A DNA stretch of 32,963 nucleotides, from contig JAACJQ010000022.1 in NCBI GenBank assembly GCA_016879935.1, positions 1 to 32,963 of the forward strand, written 5' to 3'. Under the pieces are notes generated by a model. It did no database searches and was not told where the DNA came from. It saw nothing but the letters and a program-made list of their open reading frames with translations. Positions within the stretch are counted from its first letter, which is position 1; each line of letters starts with the position of its first letter. This DNA is from Archangiaceae bacterium. Lineage in GTDB: Bacteria > Myxococcota > Myxococcia > Myxococcales > Myxococcaceae. Position numbers and translations under genes: made by a program. Shown here in pieces: positions 8,101 through 15,662 of this stretch.

Positions 8101-8822
8101 GCAGGCTCATCGGGCTCATCGACGCGAGCGATGCAGGCGGCGTCGGCGGCGATGGAAACTGGAAGCTCGTCTTTCATCTCGCGGCATGGCGCGTTCCTGG
8201 TGAAGCCGTCGAGCGCGGAGAGCGGCGCTGCGAGCTGCCGGTGTCCGACTCTGCGTTGACGAGGTGGATGGTGCGGCTGCGGCCGTATCAGGTGGTCTCG
8301 CTCGACGTGGCGAAGGTCGCGCGTGGCTGCACGGTGGTTCGCAAGATTCTGCGCGCGGGTGTGAAAGACGCCGAGCTCGAGCGGGTGGCGAGCGAGCTCC
8401 GTGCGCCGGTGAAGGTGAAGACGAAGCGCTTCGGCACGCTCGCGCTCGACCGTCGCTACGGCTGGTACGAAGGCAACGCGCGCTGGAGCGGGAAGAAGAT
8501 CAAACTCACGCTCTCCACCCATGGTGACGCGCTGGCGACGGCGGAGAAGTTGTTCTCGGCCGAGAAGCGCTGGGCGAAGCAGGTCGGTGAGTTCACCGTC
8601 GGCAAGCTGCTCGAGCTGAAGAACGACGTGTGGCTGGGCGAAGGCGAGAAGGACGTGACGAAGCAGCAGTTCCTCTCGCGGCTGATGCTCGAGTCCATCG
8701 CCATCGACGAAGGTGGCCGGTTCACGTTCTGGTTCGGTGACGGAGACCTGTTCTGGGGCCACGCCATCGAGGTGTACGGCTCCATCACAGGCGGGCTGAA
8801 AGACGCGACGCTCGCTGGTTGA
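8097..8822 (+). CDS. DUF2262 domain protein
   Basis: The 241-aa product has a C-terminal domain, from about residue 110, with the DUF2262 pattern: FGTLALDRRYGWYEG, a tryptophan-rich strand pair, a helical stretch (KLFSAEKRWAKQVGEF), LELKNDVWL, then RFTFWFGDGDLFWGHAIEVYG. DUF2262 proteins are soluble and of unknown function, often found near toxin or contact-dependent loci in other bacteria. The N-terminal 100 residues are not recognised. The start ATG overlaps the stop of the LOR gene as ATGA, so translation of the two is probably coupled and they may act together. There is no signal peptide, so the protein is cytoplasmic. Confidence 0.75.
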   Translation: MSRLIGLIDASDAGGVGGDGNWKLVFHLAAWRVPGEAVERGERRCELPVSDSALTRWMVRLRPYQVVSLDVAKVARGCTVVRKILRAGVKDAELERVASELRAPVKVKTKRFGTLALDRRYGWYEGNARWSGKKIKLTLSTHGDALATAEKLFSAEKRWAKQVGEFTVGKLLELKNDVWLGEGEKDVTKQQFLSRLMLESIAIDEGGRFTFWFGDGDLFWGHAIEVYGSITGGLKDATLAG

Positions 8823-8833
8823 TGACACGCGAC

Positions 8834-8864
8834 GGTGTCTTGTGCTCGTCGGGCGCAAGACACC
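8834..8864 (+). promoter_or_regulatory. Perfect 9-bp hairpin downstream of the DUF2262 gene, upstream of a lipoprotein
   Basis: GGTGTCTTG (8834-8842) and CAAGACACC (8856-8864) form a perfect 9-bp stem with a 13-base loop. It starts 12 bases after the DUF2262 stop and ends 16 bases before the lipoprotein start at 8881. A competing 5-bp stem, GACAC (8824-8828) with GTGTC (8835-8839), would use part of the same left arm. No T-run follows, so it may be a terminator of the non-classical kind, or an RNA structure acting on the downstream gene. Confidence 0.45.
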
Positions 8865-8880
8865 TGAGAGAATTCTCCGC

Positions 8881-9213
8881 GTGAAACTCCCAATTCTTCT
8901 GTGCGTTCTCTTCGTCTCCTGCGCGACGGTGGGCAGCTCCACTGGAGCGTCCACCGCTCCCACGCCGCCGCCTGATGGGCTGTGTCTGACCGGGCGCGAT
9001 GGGCAAACCGTGTGCGGCTACAAGTGCATGCTCGGCACTGATGGACGTGTTGGCTGTGCAGAGACGAAGGCCGGCCAGTGCATCATGGGCAGTGATGGTC
9101 GGGTGGCCTGCGGGCTGTCGTGTGCGACGGGTTCCGACGGGATGACCGTGTGCACGGAGGTGCCTGGGCGTACCTGTTCAGCTGATGAGGGCTCGCACGC
9201 GCAGTGCCGGTAG
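8881..9213 (+). CDS. Small Cys-rich lipoprotein with DG repeats
   Basis: The frame is open from 8842, but the GTG at 8881 gives a clean 110-aa export protein. A short charged start (MKLP) and a hydrophobic run are followed by FVSC (Cys14), a weak but plausible lipobox. After a Ser/Thr/Pro linker there are four copies of a Cys unit of the form G-x-D-G-x3-C with a second Cys a few residues on: GRDGQTVCGYKC, GTDGRVGCAETKAGQC, GSDGRVACGLSC and GSDGMTVCTEVPGRTC. The regular cysteines suggest disulfide-bonded loops outside the cytoplasm. I do not know a function. A similar CSAGNGMAVCG stretch occurs in the neighbouring lipoprotein at 9382. The palindrome GAGAATTCTC (8868-8877) lies immediately before the start. 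Confidence 0.75.
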   Translation: MKLPILLCVLFVSCATVGSSTGASTAPTPPPDGLCLTGRDGQTVCGYKCMLGTDGRVGCAETKAGQCIMGSDGRVACGLSCATGSDGMTVCTEVPGRTCSADEGSHAQCR

Positions 9214-9381
9214 TGCTGCGTTCGAGGGCTCAAAGAAGCGAAGGGTGCTGCCGGTCGCTCGAAGCCTCGAGTGCGCGACGTGCCTCAGGAATGTGCACAA
9301 TCTGAGGTCCGCGGAGGTGACGGGAACTGGCCTCCTGTCTCGACGCTTCGGAGCGCCACCTTCGCGCTCGCTGAGCCGGTT

Positions 9382-10065
9382 TCAGAGCGCTGGAACCGGC
9401 GACACATCAGCAGGCGATCCACCGGGCGGCGGAGGCGGCTGCTGATACGCCGGCTGCTGATACGTCGGGGGAGGCGGTGGCGGACCTCCACTCATCGCAG
9501 GCGCCGGCGAGCCATCGACTCCACACACGGCCATTCCATTTCCCGCGCTGCACAGCCACCGCTGGCCACACGCCGACACGGCGTACCCCTTCGCGCCAGG
9601 CGTGGGCGACGCCACCTCATGGTCCACGTTCGCCTGCGGACACCCGCTGTTCTGAATCACCCAGTCGCGCGCCAGCCGCCACTCGTCACCCGACAACCGC
9701 ACCGTCGACGACGTGCGCGGCGTCTGCTCCACACATCGAAAATCGATGACGTGCTCGATGCTGGCCGTCGTCGTCGTGTTGTACCGGCTGTAGTTCGTCG
9801 TCATGCCGCGGTTCACGTCACGCTCGGCTGCAATCTCGTACGGCCCGCCGCAGTACGTGAACATCTCGCGGTACGCGTCATCACGTGACTTCGTGCCCTC
9901 GTAGTACCGCAGCGACCCGCCACGCTGCTCGTTCGCCGGCGCATACGCTCCACCGTTGCCGCGCCCTTCGATGGTCGACGACACGCACGCGAGCAGTGCG
10001 ATGCCCACGAGCGCGATGACGGTGTTCCACGTGCGGCGCGCTTCGATGCTGGTCGGTTCGCCCAT
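9382..10065 (-). CDS. Predicted lipoprotein with proline-rich tail
   Basis: The 227-aa product has an N-terminal hydrophobic segment ending in the lipobox ALLAC (Cys27), so it should be lipidated and anchored to an envelope membrane. The 15 residues before the hydrophobic run are long for a lipoprotein signal. The middle part has the pattern Y-C-G-G-x-Y-E-I-x-x-E, seen in several small outer-membrane lipoproteins, then HVIDFRCVEQ and a Cys pair region (CGQRWLCSAGNGMAVCG). The last 40 residues are low-complexity Pro/Gln/Tyr (PPPPPPTYQQPAYQQPPPPPG) and are probably disordered. It is divergent from the large repeat protein at 10135, with 69 bases between them. Function unknown. Confidence 0.75.
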   Translation of the reverse strand: MGEPTSIEARRTWNTVIALVGIALLACVSSTIEGRGNGGAYAPANEQRGGSLRYYEGTKSRDDAYREMFTYCGGPYEIAAERDVNRGMTTNYSRYNTTTTASIEHVIDFRCVEQTPRTSSTVRLSGDEWRLARDWVIQNSGCPQANVDHEVASPTPGAKGYAVSACGQRWLCSAGNGMAVCGVDGSPAPAMSGGPPPPPPTYQQPAYQQPPPPPGGSPADVSPVPAL

Positions 10066-10134
10066 GGCAGGCGCGAGTTAGAACACCGTATTCCCGGCGC
10101 ACAAGAGCGCGAACGGGTGACACACTGCCGCGCC

Positions 10135-13100
10135 ATGGCGGGGACGCGTCGTCGTTGGCTCAAGTGGGTCGGTCTGGGACTGCTGGTGGTGACGGTCGGC
10201 ATCGCGGGCCTCGTCGTTCGCGTGCTGTTGCTCCGCGCGGAGCATCAGAAGCTGCGTGAGGCCGAAGTCGGTCGCGCGCCCGTCGCTGCGCCGAAGCGCT
10301 CGAAGGTGCCCGGCATCGAGCGATTGCCCGCCATCACCAACCCGACCCAGTGTCTTCGCGGCCAGGTGCTCGACCACGGCCGGCCCGTCGTCGGCATGCA
10401 GGTCTCGGTGCCCGACGCGCTCCTCTCGGTCACTGGGCCGTGCGCCTGCCGCGCGTGTCAGTGCAGCGAAGGCCTCGACACCCTGCTCGCGAACCCGCGC
10501 GCCGGCCTCGTCGAAGCCGTGAAGAGCGTCACCACCACCACCGACGGCGCCTTCGAACTCTGCGGCATCGCTCCGCAGGTCGAGTACGTCTGGGGCGAAC
10601 ACCCCGACGGCCGCATCGCCATTCCCACGCCCGAGGTGGAGCAGCTCAAGCTCGGCGCCTCGGTGCCGCTCGACGTCATCACCGCGCACCCCATGAAGGG
10701 CCTGGTGCGCCTCGATGATGGAACGCCGCTCCCGGGCGCCCGCGTGCTCGCGTACTCGATGCCGGCGATTCTCGTTCGTGACGTGAAGACCGACGGCCGC
10801 GGCGCCTTCACCACCACGCTGCCCTTCGGCACCGTCACCTTCGTCGTCGCCGCGCCCGGCCACCGCCCCGTCTCGGTGCGCCGTGACGTCGAGCCGAATC
10901 AGCTCACGCTCCTCGAGGTGGCCGACCCGTTCACGCTCACCATTCGCGCACGCGCCAACGGGCAGAACGTCGAAGGCGCCGAGGTCACCGTGGGCAAGGA
11001 GCCCGCGCGCCTCACCAACGCGAAGGGCGAGGTGGTGCTCGAGCCCGTGCTCGACGACGAGAACTCGGTCTCGGTGCGCGTCGTCAAAGGCGGCCTCATC
11101 GGCAGCGCGTTGGTACGCCCGCAGTCGGGCAGGTCGCAGTCACTCGACGTCGAGCTGAAGCCCGGCGTGCGCGTGCGTGGCGTCGTCGTCGACGAGAAGG
11201 GCGCGCCCCGCATCGGCCGCGTGCAGGGCTTCGGCCCGCCGATGTTCCTCGACACCGACGCACAGGGCCGCTTCGAGAGCGAGCTCGTCGAGCCCACCCG
11301 TGAAGACAGCCTCCGCGGCGTGGTGCCCGACTGTGACTCCGAGCGCTCGCAGTGGGTCGAGCTCGCCGGCGCCGACGTGAACGTGGTGGTGAAGGTTCGC
11401 TGCGAGCCGACCGTGAACGGCCTCGTGCTCGACGGTGACGGCGCGCCCATCGCGAACGCCATGGTGTCGCTCCAGTCTGCGAAGGAGACCGAGACCGCCA
11501 CCACCGACGCGACCGGCCGCTTCGTGCTCCACCAGCCCGCGGGCGAGTACCGCCTCAAGGTCTCGCACGAGCGCTACCGCGAGGCCGAGCAGCCGCTGAC
11601 GGTGCCGGCGAAAGACGTCGTCGTCGTGCTCGACGCCGGCGGCAGCATCGCGGGCAAGGTCGTCGATGGCTCGGGCGCTCCGCTCGCGGGTGTCGAGGTG
11701 ATGGCGATTCCCGGCATGCTCGAAGACATGTTGCGCGAGCTCGAAGGCGGCTCGCGCGGCAAGGCGACGAGCGATGGAGAAGGGCGCTTTCAAGTCACCG
11801 GCCTGCTCGCGGGCCGCTGGGTGCTGGTCGCGACGGGCGCGGGTCACCCCTCGACGCCGGCCGACCCGGTGCTGCTGCAGCCGGGCTCGCATCAAGACGG
11901 CGTCATCATCACCATCGACGCGAAGGTCGACGTGAGCGGCACCGCGGTCGACGAGAAGCGCCAACCGATTCCCGGCGTGCGCGTCTCGTGGGAGCCCGCC
12001 GACGAGAAGGCTGCCATCTCGTCGCTGCTCTTCGACGCCGTGCAGGGCCGCATGGGTGAAGCCGCGCGGTTTCTGCCGTCGAACGTGTTCACCGATGCCG
12101 AAGGCCACTTCGAGCTGCGCGGCATTCCCGTCTCGTCGGTGCGGCTTACCGCCTCGGCCGAGGGCTTCGCGCGCATCGAACGCGCCGCCAGCCGCGGCGA
12201 CAAGGTCGAGCTCGCGCTCAAACGTGAAGGTGGGCGCATCACCGGCCGCGTGGTCGATGCCCGCGGGCAGGTCGTCACCTCGTTCTCGGCGAACGGCGCC
12301 GACTTCTCGTCTCCCGATGGCCGCTTCGACGTGAAGGCGTACAGCGAGAAAGACTCGGTGCGCGTGAAGGCGCGCGGCTTCGTGCCCACCACGAAGGACG
12401 TCACCATGGACGCTCCCGTGAAGGACGTCGGCGACGTGGTGATGGAGCAGGGCCTCTCGCTCGAGGCCGAAGCCAGCGGTGACGACGGCAAGCCGCTCGA
12501 GGGCGTGCGCATCGCTGCCGTGCAATCGGAGGCCGGCGACAGCTGCACCACCCGCGCAGACGGCACCTGCATCATGTCTCCCTTTCGCGACGAAGAGGTC
12601 GTCGTGAAGGCGCGCAAGACCGGCTTCTCTCCCGTCGAGACGAAGGTGGCGAAGGGCACGCTCGGCGACGGCGTGAAGCTCAAGCTCTCGGCCGCGGGCG
12701 GGCGCGTTCAGGGCGTGGTGTTCGGGGGCAAGGGCCGGCCTGCGGGCGCGCGCAGCATCTCGCTCTCGAGTGACACCGCCTTCGAGTCGGTGCTCTCGGA
12801 CGCGCAGGGAAGGTTCGAGGCCTCGGGGCTGCCCGAAGGCGCGTACTGCGCGTCGGTCGAGCTCTCGGGCATGTTGGGCACCGACTGGGCCGTGCCGGTG
12901 CAGGTGACGACGACGCCGTCGCCCATCGTGCTCGGCCCGGTCGAGACGGGCGCCACGCTCGAGTTCAGCTCGAAGCTGCCTGGCCGCATCGTCATGCTCG
13001 GCGGCGCGCAGGGGCCGTTGCCCGCGGGTGAGGTCGGCGCGAAGTCGGCGTCGTCGTTCTGCGCGAAGCTCACGGTGCCCGTCGTCACCGTCGTCAACAC

Positions 13101-13239
13101 CGGCTCGGTGCGCTTCGAGGGCCTGCCCCCCGGCAAGTGGTCGCTGTACGTGGTGCAGTTGCTCGACTCCGACGAGAACCAGCCCGTCAGCCCCAGGGTG
13201 CTCGACGTGCTGCCCGGCGAGACGAAGAAGGTGCAGTAG
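10135..13239 (+). CDS. Membrane-anchored carboxypeptidase-regulatory-like repeat protein
   Basis: This 1034-aa protein begins with a basic tail and one transmembrane helix (about residues 10-32) with no cleavage site, so the rest lies outside the cytoplasm. That part is a chain of roughly nine to ten beta-sandwich modules of the carboxypeptidase-regulatory/CnaB kind. Each has the pattern G-x-V-V-D-x-x-G-x-P-(L)-x-G-V-x-V followed by T-D-x-x-G-R-F. Clear examples are NGLVLDGDGAPIANAMVSL, AGKVVDGSGAPLAGVEVMA and SGTAVDEKRQPIPGVRVSW. A cysteine cluster, CACRACQC, lies at residues 103-110 in the first module. Such proteins act as structural or adhesive envelope proteins in myxobacteria; that role is inferred. 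The frame opens at GTG 10117, but the ATG at 10135 directly precedes the basic signal-anchor and is preferred. Confidence 0.88.
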   Translation: MAGTRRRWLKWVGLGLLVVTVGIAGLVVRVLLLRAEHQKLREAEVGRAPVAAPKRSKVPGIERLPAITNPTQCLRGQVLDHGRPVVGMQVSVPDALLSVTGPCACRACQCSEGLDTLLANPRAGLVEAVKSVTTTTDGAFELCGIAPQVEYVWGEHPDGRIAIPTPEVEQLKLGASVPLDVITAHPMKGLVRLDDGTPLPGARVLAYSMPAILVRDVKTDGRGAFTTTLPFGTVTFVVAAPGHRPVSVRRDVEPNQLTLLEVADPFTLTIRARANGQNVEGAEVTVGKEPARLTNAKGEVVLEPVLDDENSVSVRVVKGGLIGSALVRPQSGRSQSLDVELKPGVRVRGVVVDEKGAPRIGRVQGFGPPMFLDTDAQGRFESELVEPTREDSLRGVVPDCDSERSQWVELAGADVNVVVKVRCEPTVNGLVLDGDGAPIANAMVSLQSAKETETATTDATGRFVLHQPAGEYRLKVSHERYREAEQPLTVPAKDVVVVLDAGGSIAGKVVDGSGAPLAGVEVMAIPGMLEDMLRELEGGSRGKATSDGEGRFQVTGLLAGRWVLVATGAGHPSTPADPVLLQPGSHQDGVIITIDAKVDVSGTAVDEKRQPIPGVRVSWEPADEKAAISSLLFDAVQGRMGEAARFLPSNVFTDAEGHFELRGIPVSSVRLTASAEGFARIERAASRGDKVELALKREGGRITGRVVDARGQVVTSFSANGADFSSPDGRFDVKAYSEKDSVRVKARGFVPTTKDVTMDAPVKDVGDVVMEQGLSLEAEASGDDGKPLEGVRIAAVQSEAGDSCTTRADGTCIMSPFRDEEVVVKARKTGFSPVETKVAKGTLGDGVKLKLSAAGGRVQGVVFGGKGRPAGARSISLSSDTAFESVLSDAQGRFEASGLPEGAYCASVELSGMLGTDWAVPVQVTTTPSPIVLGPVETGATLEFSSKLPGRIVMLGGAQGPLPAGEVGAKSASSFCAKLTVPVVTVVNTGSVRFEGLPPGKWSLYVVQLLDSDENQPVSPRVLDVLPGETKKVQ

Positions 13240-13242
13240 CCG

Positions 13243-13524
13243 TCACGCGACGAGCGCGAACGCCGAGGCCGTCATGACGACGAGCCCGGCCGAGTGCACC
13301 ACCAGCAGCCGCGGCAGCGACGTGCCGACCCGCGACGCGACGAGCGTCGTCACCAGCGCGTCGACGAGGCCCGCGCCGATGGCGAGCAGCCCGAACAGCA
13401 TCGTCACCTGTGGCAGCCCACCGCCGGCGGTCGCCATCAGCCAGGCGCCGAAGGCCACCATGGGGCCCGCCGTGATGGCGAGCAGCGCCGCGTGCCAGCC
13501 CCAGCGAATTCGCGTCGAGGTCAC
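13243..13524 (-). CDS. Small three-helix membrane protein
   Basis: The 93-aa product is mostly hydrophobic and reads as three membrane helices: WHAALLAITAGPMVAFGAWLM, VTMLFGLLAIGAGLVDALVTTLV and LLVVHSAGLVVMTASAFALVA. No family is recognised. It is convergent with the large repeat protein, whose stop is only 3 bases away, leaving no room for a terminator hairpin between them. The upstream side faces 216 bases without a gene before the small protein at 13741. Support is the consistent membrane-helix pattern; there are no motifs. Confidence 0.6.
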   Translation of the reverse strand: MTSTRIRWGWHAALLAITAGPMVAFGAWLMATAGGGLPQVTMLFGLLAIGAGLVDALVTTLVASRVGTSLPRLLVVHSAGLVVMTASAFALVA

Positions 13525-13674
13525 GGCCTTCGAACCGACGCGCGGCGCCCGTATTCCGCCGGGCTTTCTCGCGCGCCGAGAACGCCGCTGGAGTGTCTAC
13601 GCTCGTCCGCTCCCGGAGATGTGACGGCTCCGACGGTTCGCCACAACCGCGCGCGCCGTCGACTGATCCACCAC

Positions 13675-13690
13675 TGGCACGTGCGCTGCT
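13675..13690 (+). promoter_or_regulatory. Candidate sigma-54 (-24/-12) promoter
   Basis: TGGCACG-TGCG-CTGCT matches the sigma-54 consensus TGGCACG-N4-TTGCW at every defined base except one (C for T at the first base of the -12 element). The invariant GG and GC are exactly 12 bases apart. Transcription would begin near 13702, leaving a leader of about 40 bases that contains the AAGGAGG ribosome site at 13728-13734, before the ATG at 13741. It is the only such match noticed in an intergenic region of this window. Confidence 0.5.
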
Positions 13691-13740
13691 CTGTCTGCTC
13701 CGCGTCGGCAATGACGCCGGCGAGCAGAAGGAGGGGCACG

Positions 13741-13977
13741 ATGAGTGGAAAGCGGTACCAGGTGTTCAGCATCAGAGAGACGAAGCAGAGCGACGGGAAG
13801 GTCACGTCGACGTGGGTTCGCGCAGGCTCGGCGTGGGTGAACCGCGACGGCAGCTTCAACGTGTACCTCGACGTGTTGCCGCTCGACGGAAAGCTGCACG
13901 TGCGTGAGGCCATCGACAAGCGTGACGCCGAGTCGCGCCCGTCGTCGGAGCAGGCGGCCGAACCCGTCGCAGCGTGA
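13741..13977 (+). CDS. Small conserved-type protein, 78 aa
   Basis: The frame is open further upstream, but the ATG at 13741 has an excellent Shine-Dalgarno (AAGGAGG, about 6 bases before) and gives the natural N-terminus MSGKRYQVFSIRET. The protein is a short antiparallel-strand design: YQVFSIRETKQSDGK, TSTWVRAGSAWVNRDGSFNVYLDVLP and LDGKLHVRE, with a polar, probably disordered tail. Similar short proteins with WVRxGxAxxNxDGSFNVYLD occur widely in proteobacteria and myxobacteria; I know of no function. The upstream sigma-54-like site suggests it is switched on by an enhancer-binding protein. The ComEA-like gene follows 107 bases downstream on the same strand. Confidence 0.8.
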   Translation: MSGKRYQVFSIRETKQSDGKVTSTWVRAGSAWVNRDGSFNVYLDVLPLDGKLHVREAIDKRDAESRPSSEQAAEPVAA

Positions 13978-14026
13978 ACGCAGCAACACAACTCCATGCA
14001 GTGCAGTCGCAGCACCGAAGACGAAG

Positions 14027-14052
14027 CGCAGTTCAACCCAACGCAGTTCAAC
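14027..14052 (+). repeat. Short direct repeat upstream of the ComEA-like gene
   Basis: CGCAGTTCAAC occurs at 14027-14037 and again at 14042-14052, a 15-base period, followed by a weaker related CGCAGCA at 14060-14066. It sits 32 bases upstream of the start codon at 14085. It could be a regulator-binding pair or simply a decayed tandem repeat. Confidence 0.4.
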
Positions 14053-14084
14053 TCACACAACGCAGCACAGATGGAGAAGACGAC

Positions 14085-14501
14085 ATGAAGACGGCAACGA
14101 AGGTGGTGGCGGTGGTGGCGGTGGCGTTCCTGGCCATGTCTGGCGAAGCACTCGCCGCCAAGAAGCAGTCGAAGACGAAGCTCCAGGTGTCGGGGCAGCT
14201 CAACCTGAACACGGCCACGCCGGCCCAGCTCGACCAGCTGCCCGGCGTCGGAGAGAAGGCCGCCAAGCGCATCATCGAGCACCGCACCAAGACGCCCTTC
14301 GCGAAGACCGAAGAGCTGATGAAGGTGAAGGGCTTCGGGAAGAAGAAGTTCGAGAAGCTGAAAGCGAACCTCACGGTCTCGGGCCCGACGACGCTCTCGG
14401 TGAAGCGCGTCTCGGCGAACGGCGCTGAGCTGCCCGCAGCGGCCGGTCTGCCCTCGGGCGCGCAGGAAGCGCAGGGTCGCGCCCCGCCCGCGCGTCGCTG
14501 A
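14085..14501 (+). CDS. Secreted ComEA-like helix-hairpin-helix protein
   Basis: The 138-aa product has a typical Sec signal peptide (MKTATKVVAVVAVAFLAMSG then EALA, cleaved near residue 25). It then has a single ComEA-type HhH module: LNLNTATPAQLDQLPGVGEK, with the first hairpin LPGVGEKAAKRI and the second VKGFGKKKFEKL. ComEA-family proteins bind double-stranded DNA outside the membrane and take part in natural transformation. This one is small, without the membrane anchor and SLBB domain of Bacillus ComEA, as in Gram-negative versions. The C-terminal tail is Ala/Pro/Gly-rich. The ATG at 14085 is chosen for the signal peptide and the GGAGA ribosome site about 9 bases before it. No other com genes are in this window, so a role in DNA uptake is family-based only. 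Confidence 0.85.
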   Translation: MKTATKVVAVVAVAFLAMSGEALAAKKQSKTKLQVSGQLNLNTATPAQLDQLPGVGEKAAKRIIEHRTKTPFAKTEELMKVKGFGKKKFEKLKANLTVSGPTTLSVKRVSANGAELPAAAGLPSGAQEAQGRAPPARR

Positions 14502-14526
14502 AGGAAACAGCCAAGAGCAGGCATGG

Positions 14527-14556
14527 CGGCCGGAGCGGGAGGACCTGCTCCGGCCG
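14527..14556. terminator. 10-bp hairpin between convergent comEA-like and ddl genes
   Basis: CGGCCGGAGC (14527-14536) and GCTCCGGCCG (14547-14556) form a perfect 10-bp stem with a 10-base loop. It lies in the 71-base gap between two convergent stop codons, as expected for a two-way terminator. No long T-run follows on either strand. Confidence 0.6.
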
Positions 14557-14572
14557 TCGTGTCTTCCGAAGC

Positions 14573-15589
14573 TCAGCGCGTTCGTGCGAGCTCGAGCTGC
14601 CACGCGAGGAACGCGCGAATGTCTTTTCCCGCCGCCGCGAGCTGCTGGGGAATGAACGACGCCTTCGTGAGCCCGGGGAGCGTGTTGATCTCGAGAAACA
14701 CCGGGCCCGACTCCGTGAGAATCATGTCGGTGCGCGAGTAGCCGCGGCAGCCGACCGTCGTGTGCGCGAGCAGGCCGAGCGCTTGAGCCACCTGGCGCTC
14801 CTGGTCGGTGATGGGCGCGGGCGTCAGCTCTTCGGTGCCCTTGCCCAGGTACTTGCCCGCGTAGTCGAAGGCGCCGCCGGGAATGAGCCGCACCTCCGAC
14901 ACCGGCAGCGCGACGGGCCCACCCGCTTCGTCCACCACGCCCACCGTCAGCTCGCGGCCGGTGATGAACGCCTCGGCGAGGTAGCGCAGCTTCGAGGCCG
15001 ACACCTGCTTCGCCGCTTCGGAGACGAGCTCCTTCGACGTCAGATGAAACAGGCCGACGCTCGAGCCATCGGCCACCGGCTTGAGCACCCAGCGCGGCGC
15101 TTCGTCGAACAACGCGCGCAGCTTCTGCTCCAGCGCCGCCGCCTCCATCGGCTCGAGCACGTGCGCCGGCGCCAGCTTCGCGCCCTTCGCGCCGACGAGC
15201 GTCTTCGTCACGGCCTTGTCGAACGCCCGCGCGCTCGCCGCCGAGCCCGAGCCCGTGAACGCGACGCCGTGTTTCTCGAAGCGCGCCTGCAGCGTGCCGT
15301 TCTCACCTTCACCACCATGCAGCGCGAGCAGGAACGTCTTGCCCTTCGTCGCTCCGTCGCTCAACGCCGCGTCGATGGACGCGAACGTCGCCGCCGCCTT
15401 CGGGAAGAACTCGTTCTCGAACGGCTTCGCGTGCGCCGACAGCTCCTCGCGCGACACGACGTGCACCGAGCCTGACTTCGAGAGAAACCAGCACGCGGCG
15501 TCGGGCAGCAGCGAGGCGACGTTCTGGGCTGAGGCGACCGAGACGAGGCGCTCCGAAGAGCTGCCACCAAAGAGAATGACGACGTCCAT
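14573..15589 (-). CDS. ddl: D-alanine--D-alanine ligase
   Basis: This ATP-grasp enzyme joins two D-alanines for peptidoglycan precursor synthesis in the cytoplasm. The 338-aa product has the expected landmarks: N-terminal GGSSSERLVSVASAQNV (the family's GGxSxE-x-VS), HGGEGENGTLQ (HGxxGExGxxQ), FTGSGS, the ATP-grasp strand WVLKPVADGSSVGL, the central EVRLIPGGAFDYAGKY, SRTDM, and the C-terminal metal site VFLEINTLPGLTKASFIPQQ. Length fits the family. The frame stays open to 15682, but the ATG at 15589 begins exactly where the family starts (MDVVILFGGSS). It is divergent from the cytochrome-type operon at 15663 with 73 bases between. It is not in a mur/fts cluster here, so it may be a stand-alone or second ddl copy. 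Confidence 0.93.
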   Translation of the reverse strand: MDVVILFGGSSSERLVSVASAQNVASLLPDAACWFLSKSGSVHVVSREELSAHAKPFENEFFPKAAATFASIDAALSDGATKGKTFLLALHGGEGENGTLQARFEKHGVAFTGSGSAASARAFDKAVTKTLVGAKGAKLAPAHVLEPMEAAALEQKLRALFDEAPRWVLKPVADGSSVGLFHLTSKELVSEAAKQVSASKLRYLAEAFITGRELTVGVVDEAGGPVALPVSEVRLIPGGAFDYAGKYLGKGTEELTPAPITDQERQVAQALGLLAHTTVGCRGYSRTDMILTESGPVFLEINTLPGLTKASFIPQQLAAAGKDIRAFLAWQLELARTR

Positions 15590-15662
15590 GTGGGTCTCGT
15601 ATCGCACCGCGCAACCCCTTTGAATCCCGACAAAAGACCCGAGCCGACGATTTCGCGGAAGG

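Noticed and set aside
9376-9399. CCGGTT/AACCGG inverted repeat as a terminator
   Set aside because: The stem is only 6 bp with a 12-base loop, it overlaps the stop codon of the minus-strand gene, and no T-run follows.
11140-12525. A 461-codon minus-strand frame opposite the repeat protein
   Set aside because: It is a His/Arg/Ala/Asp shadow with no motif, and the plus strand has clear repeated modules.
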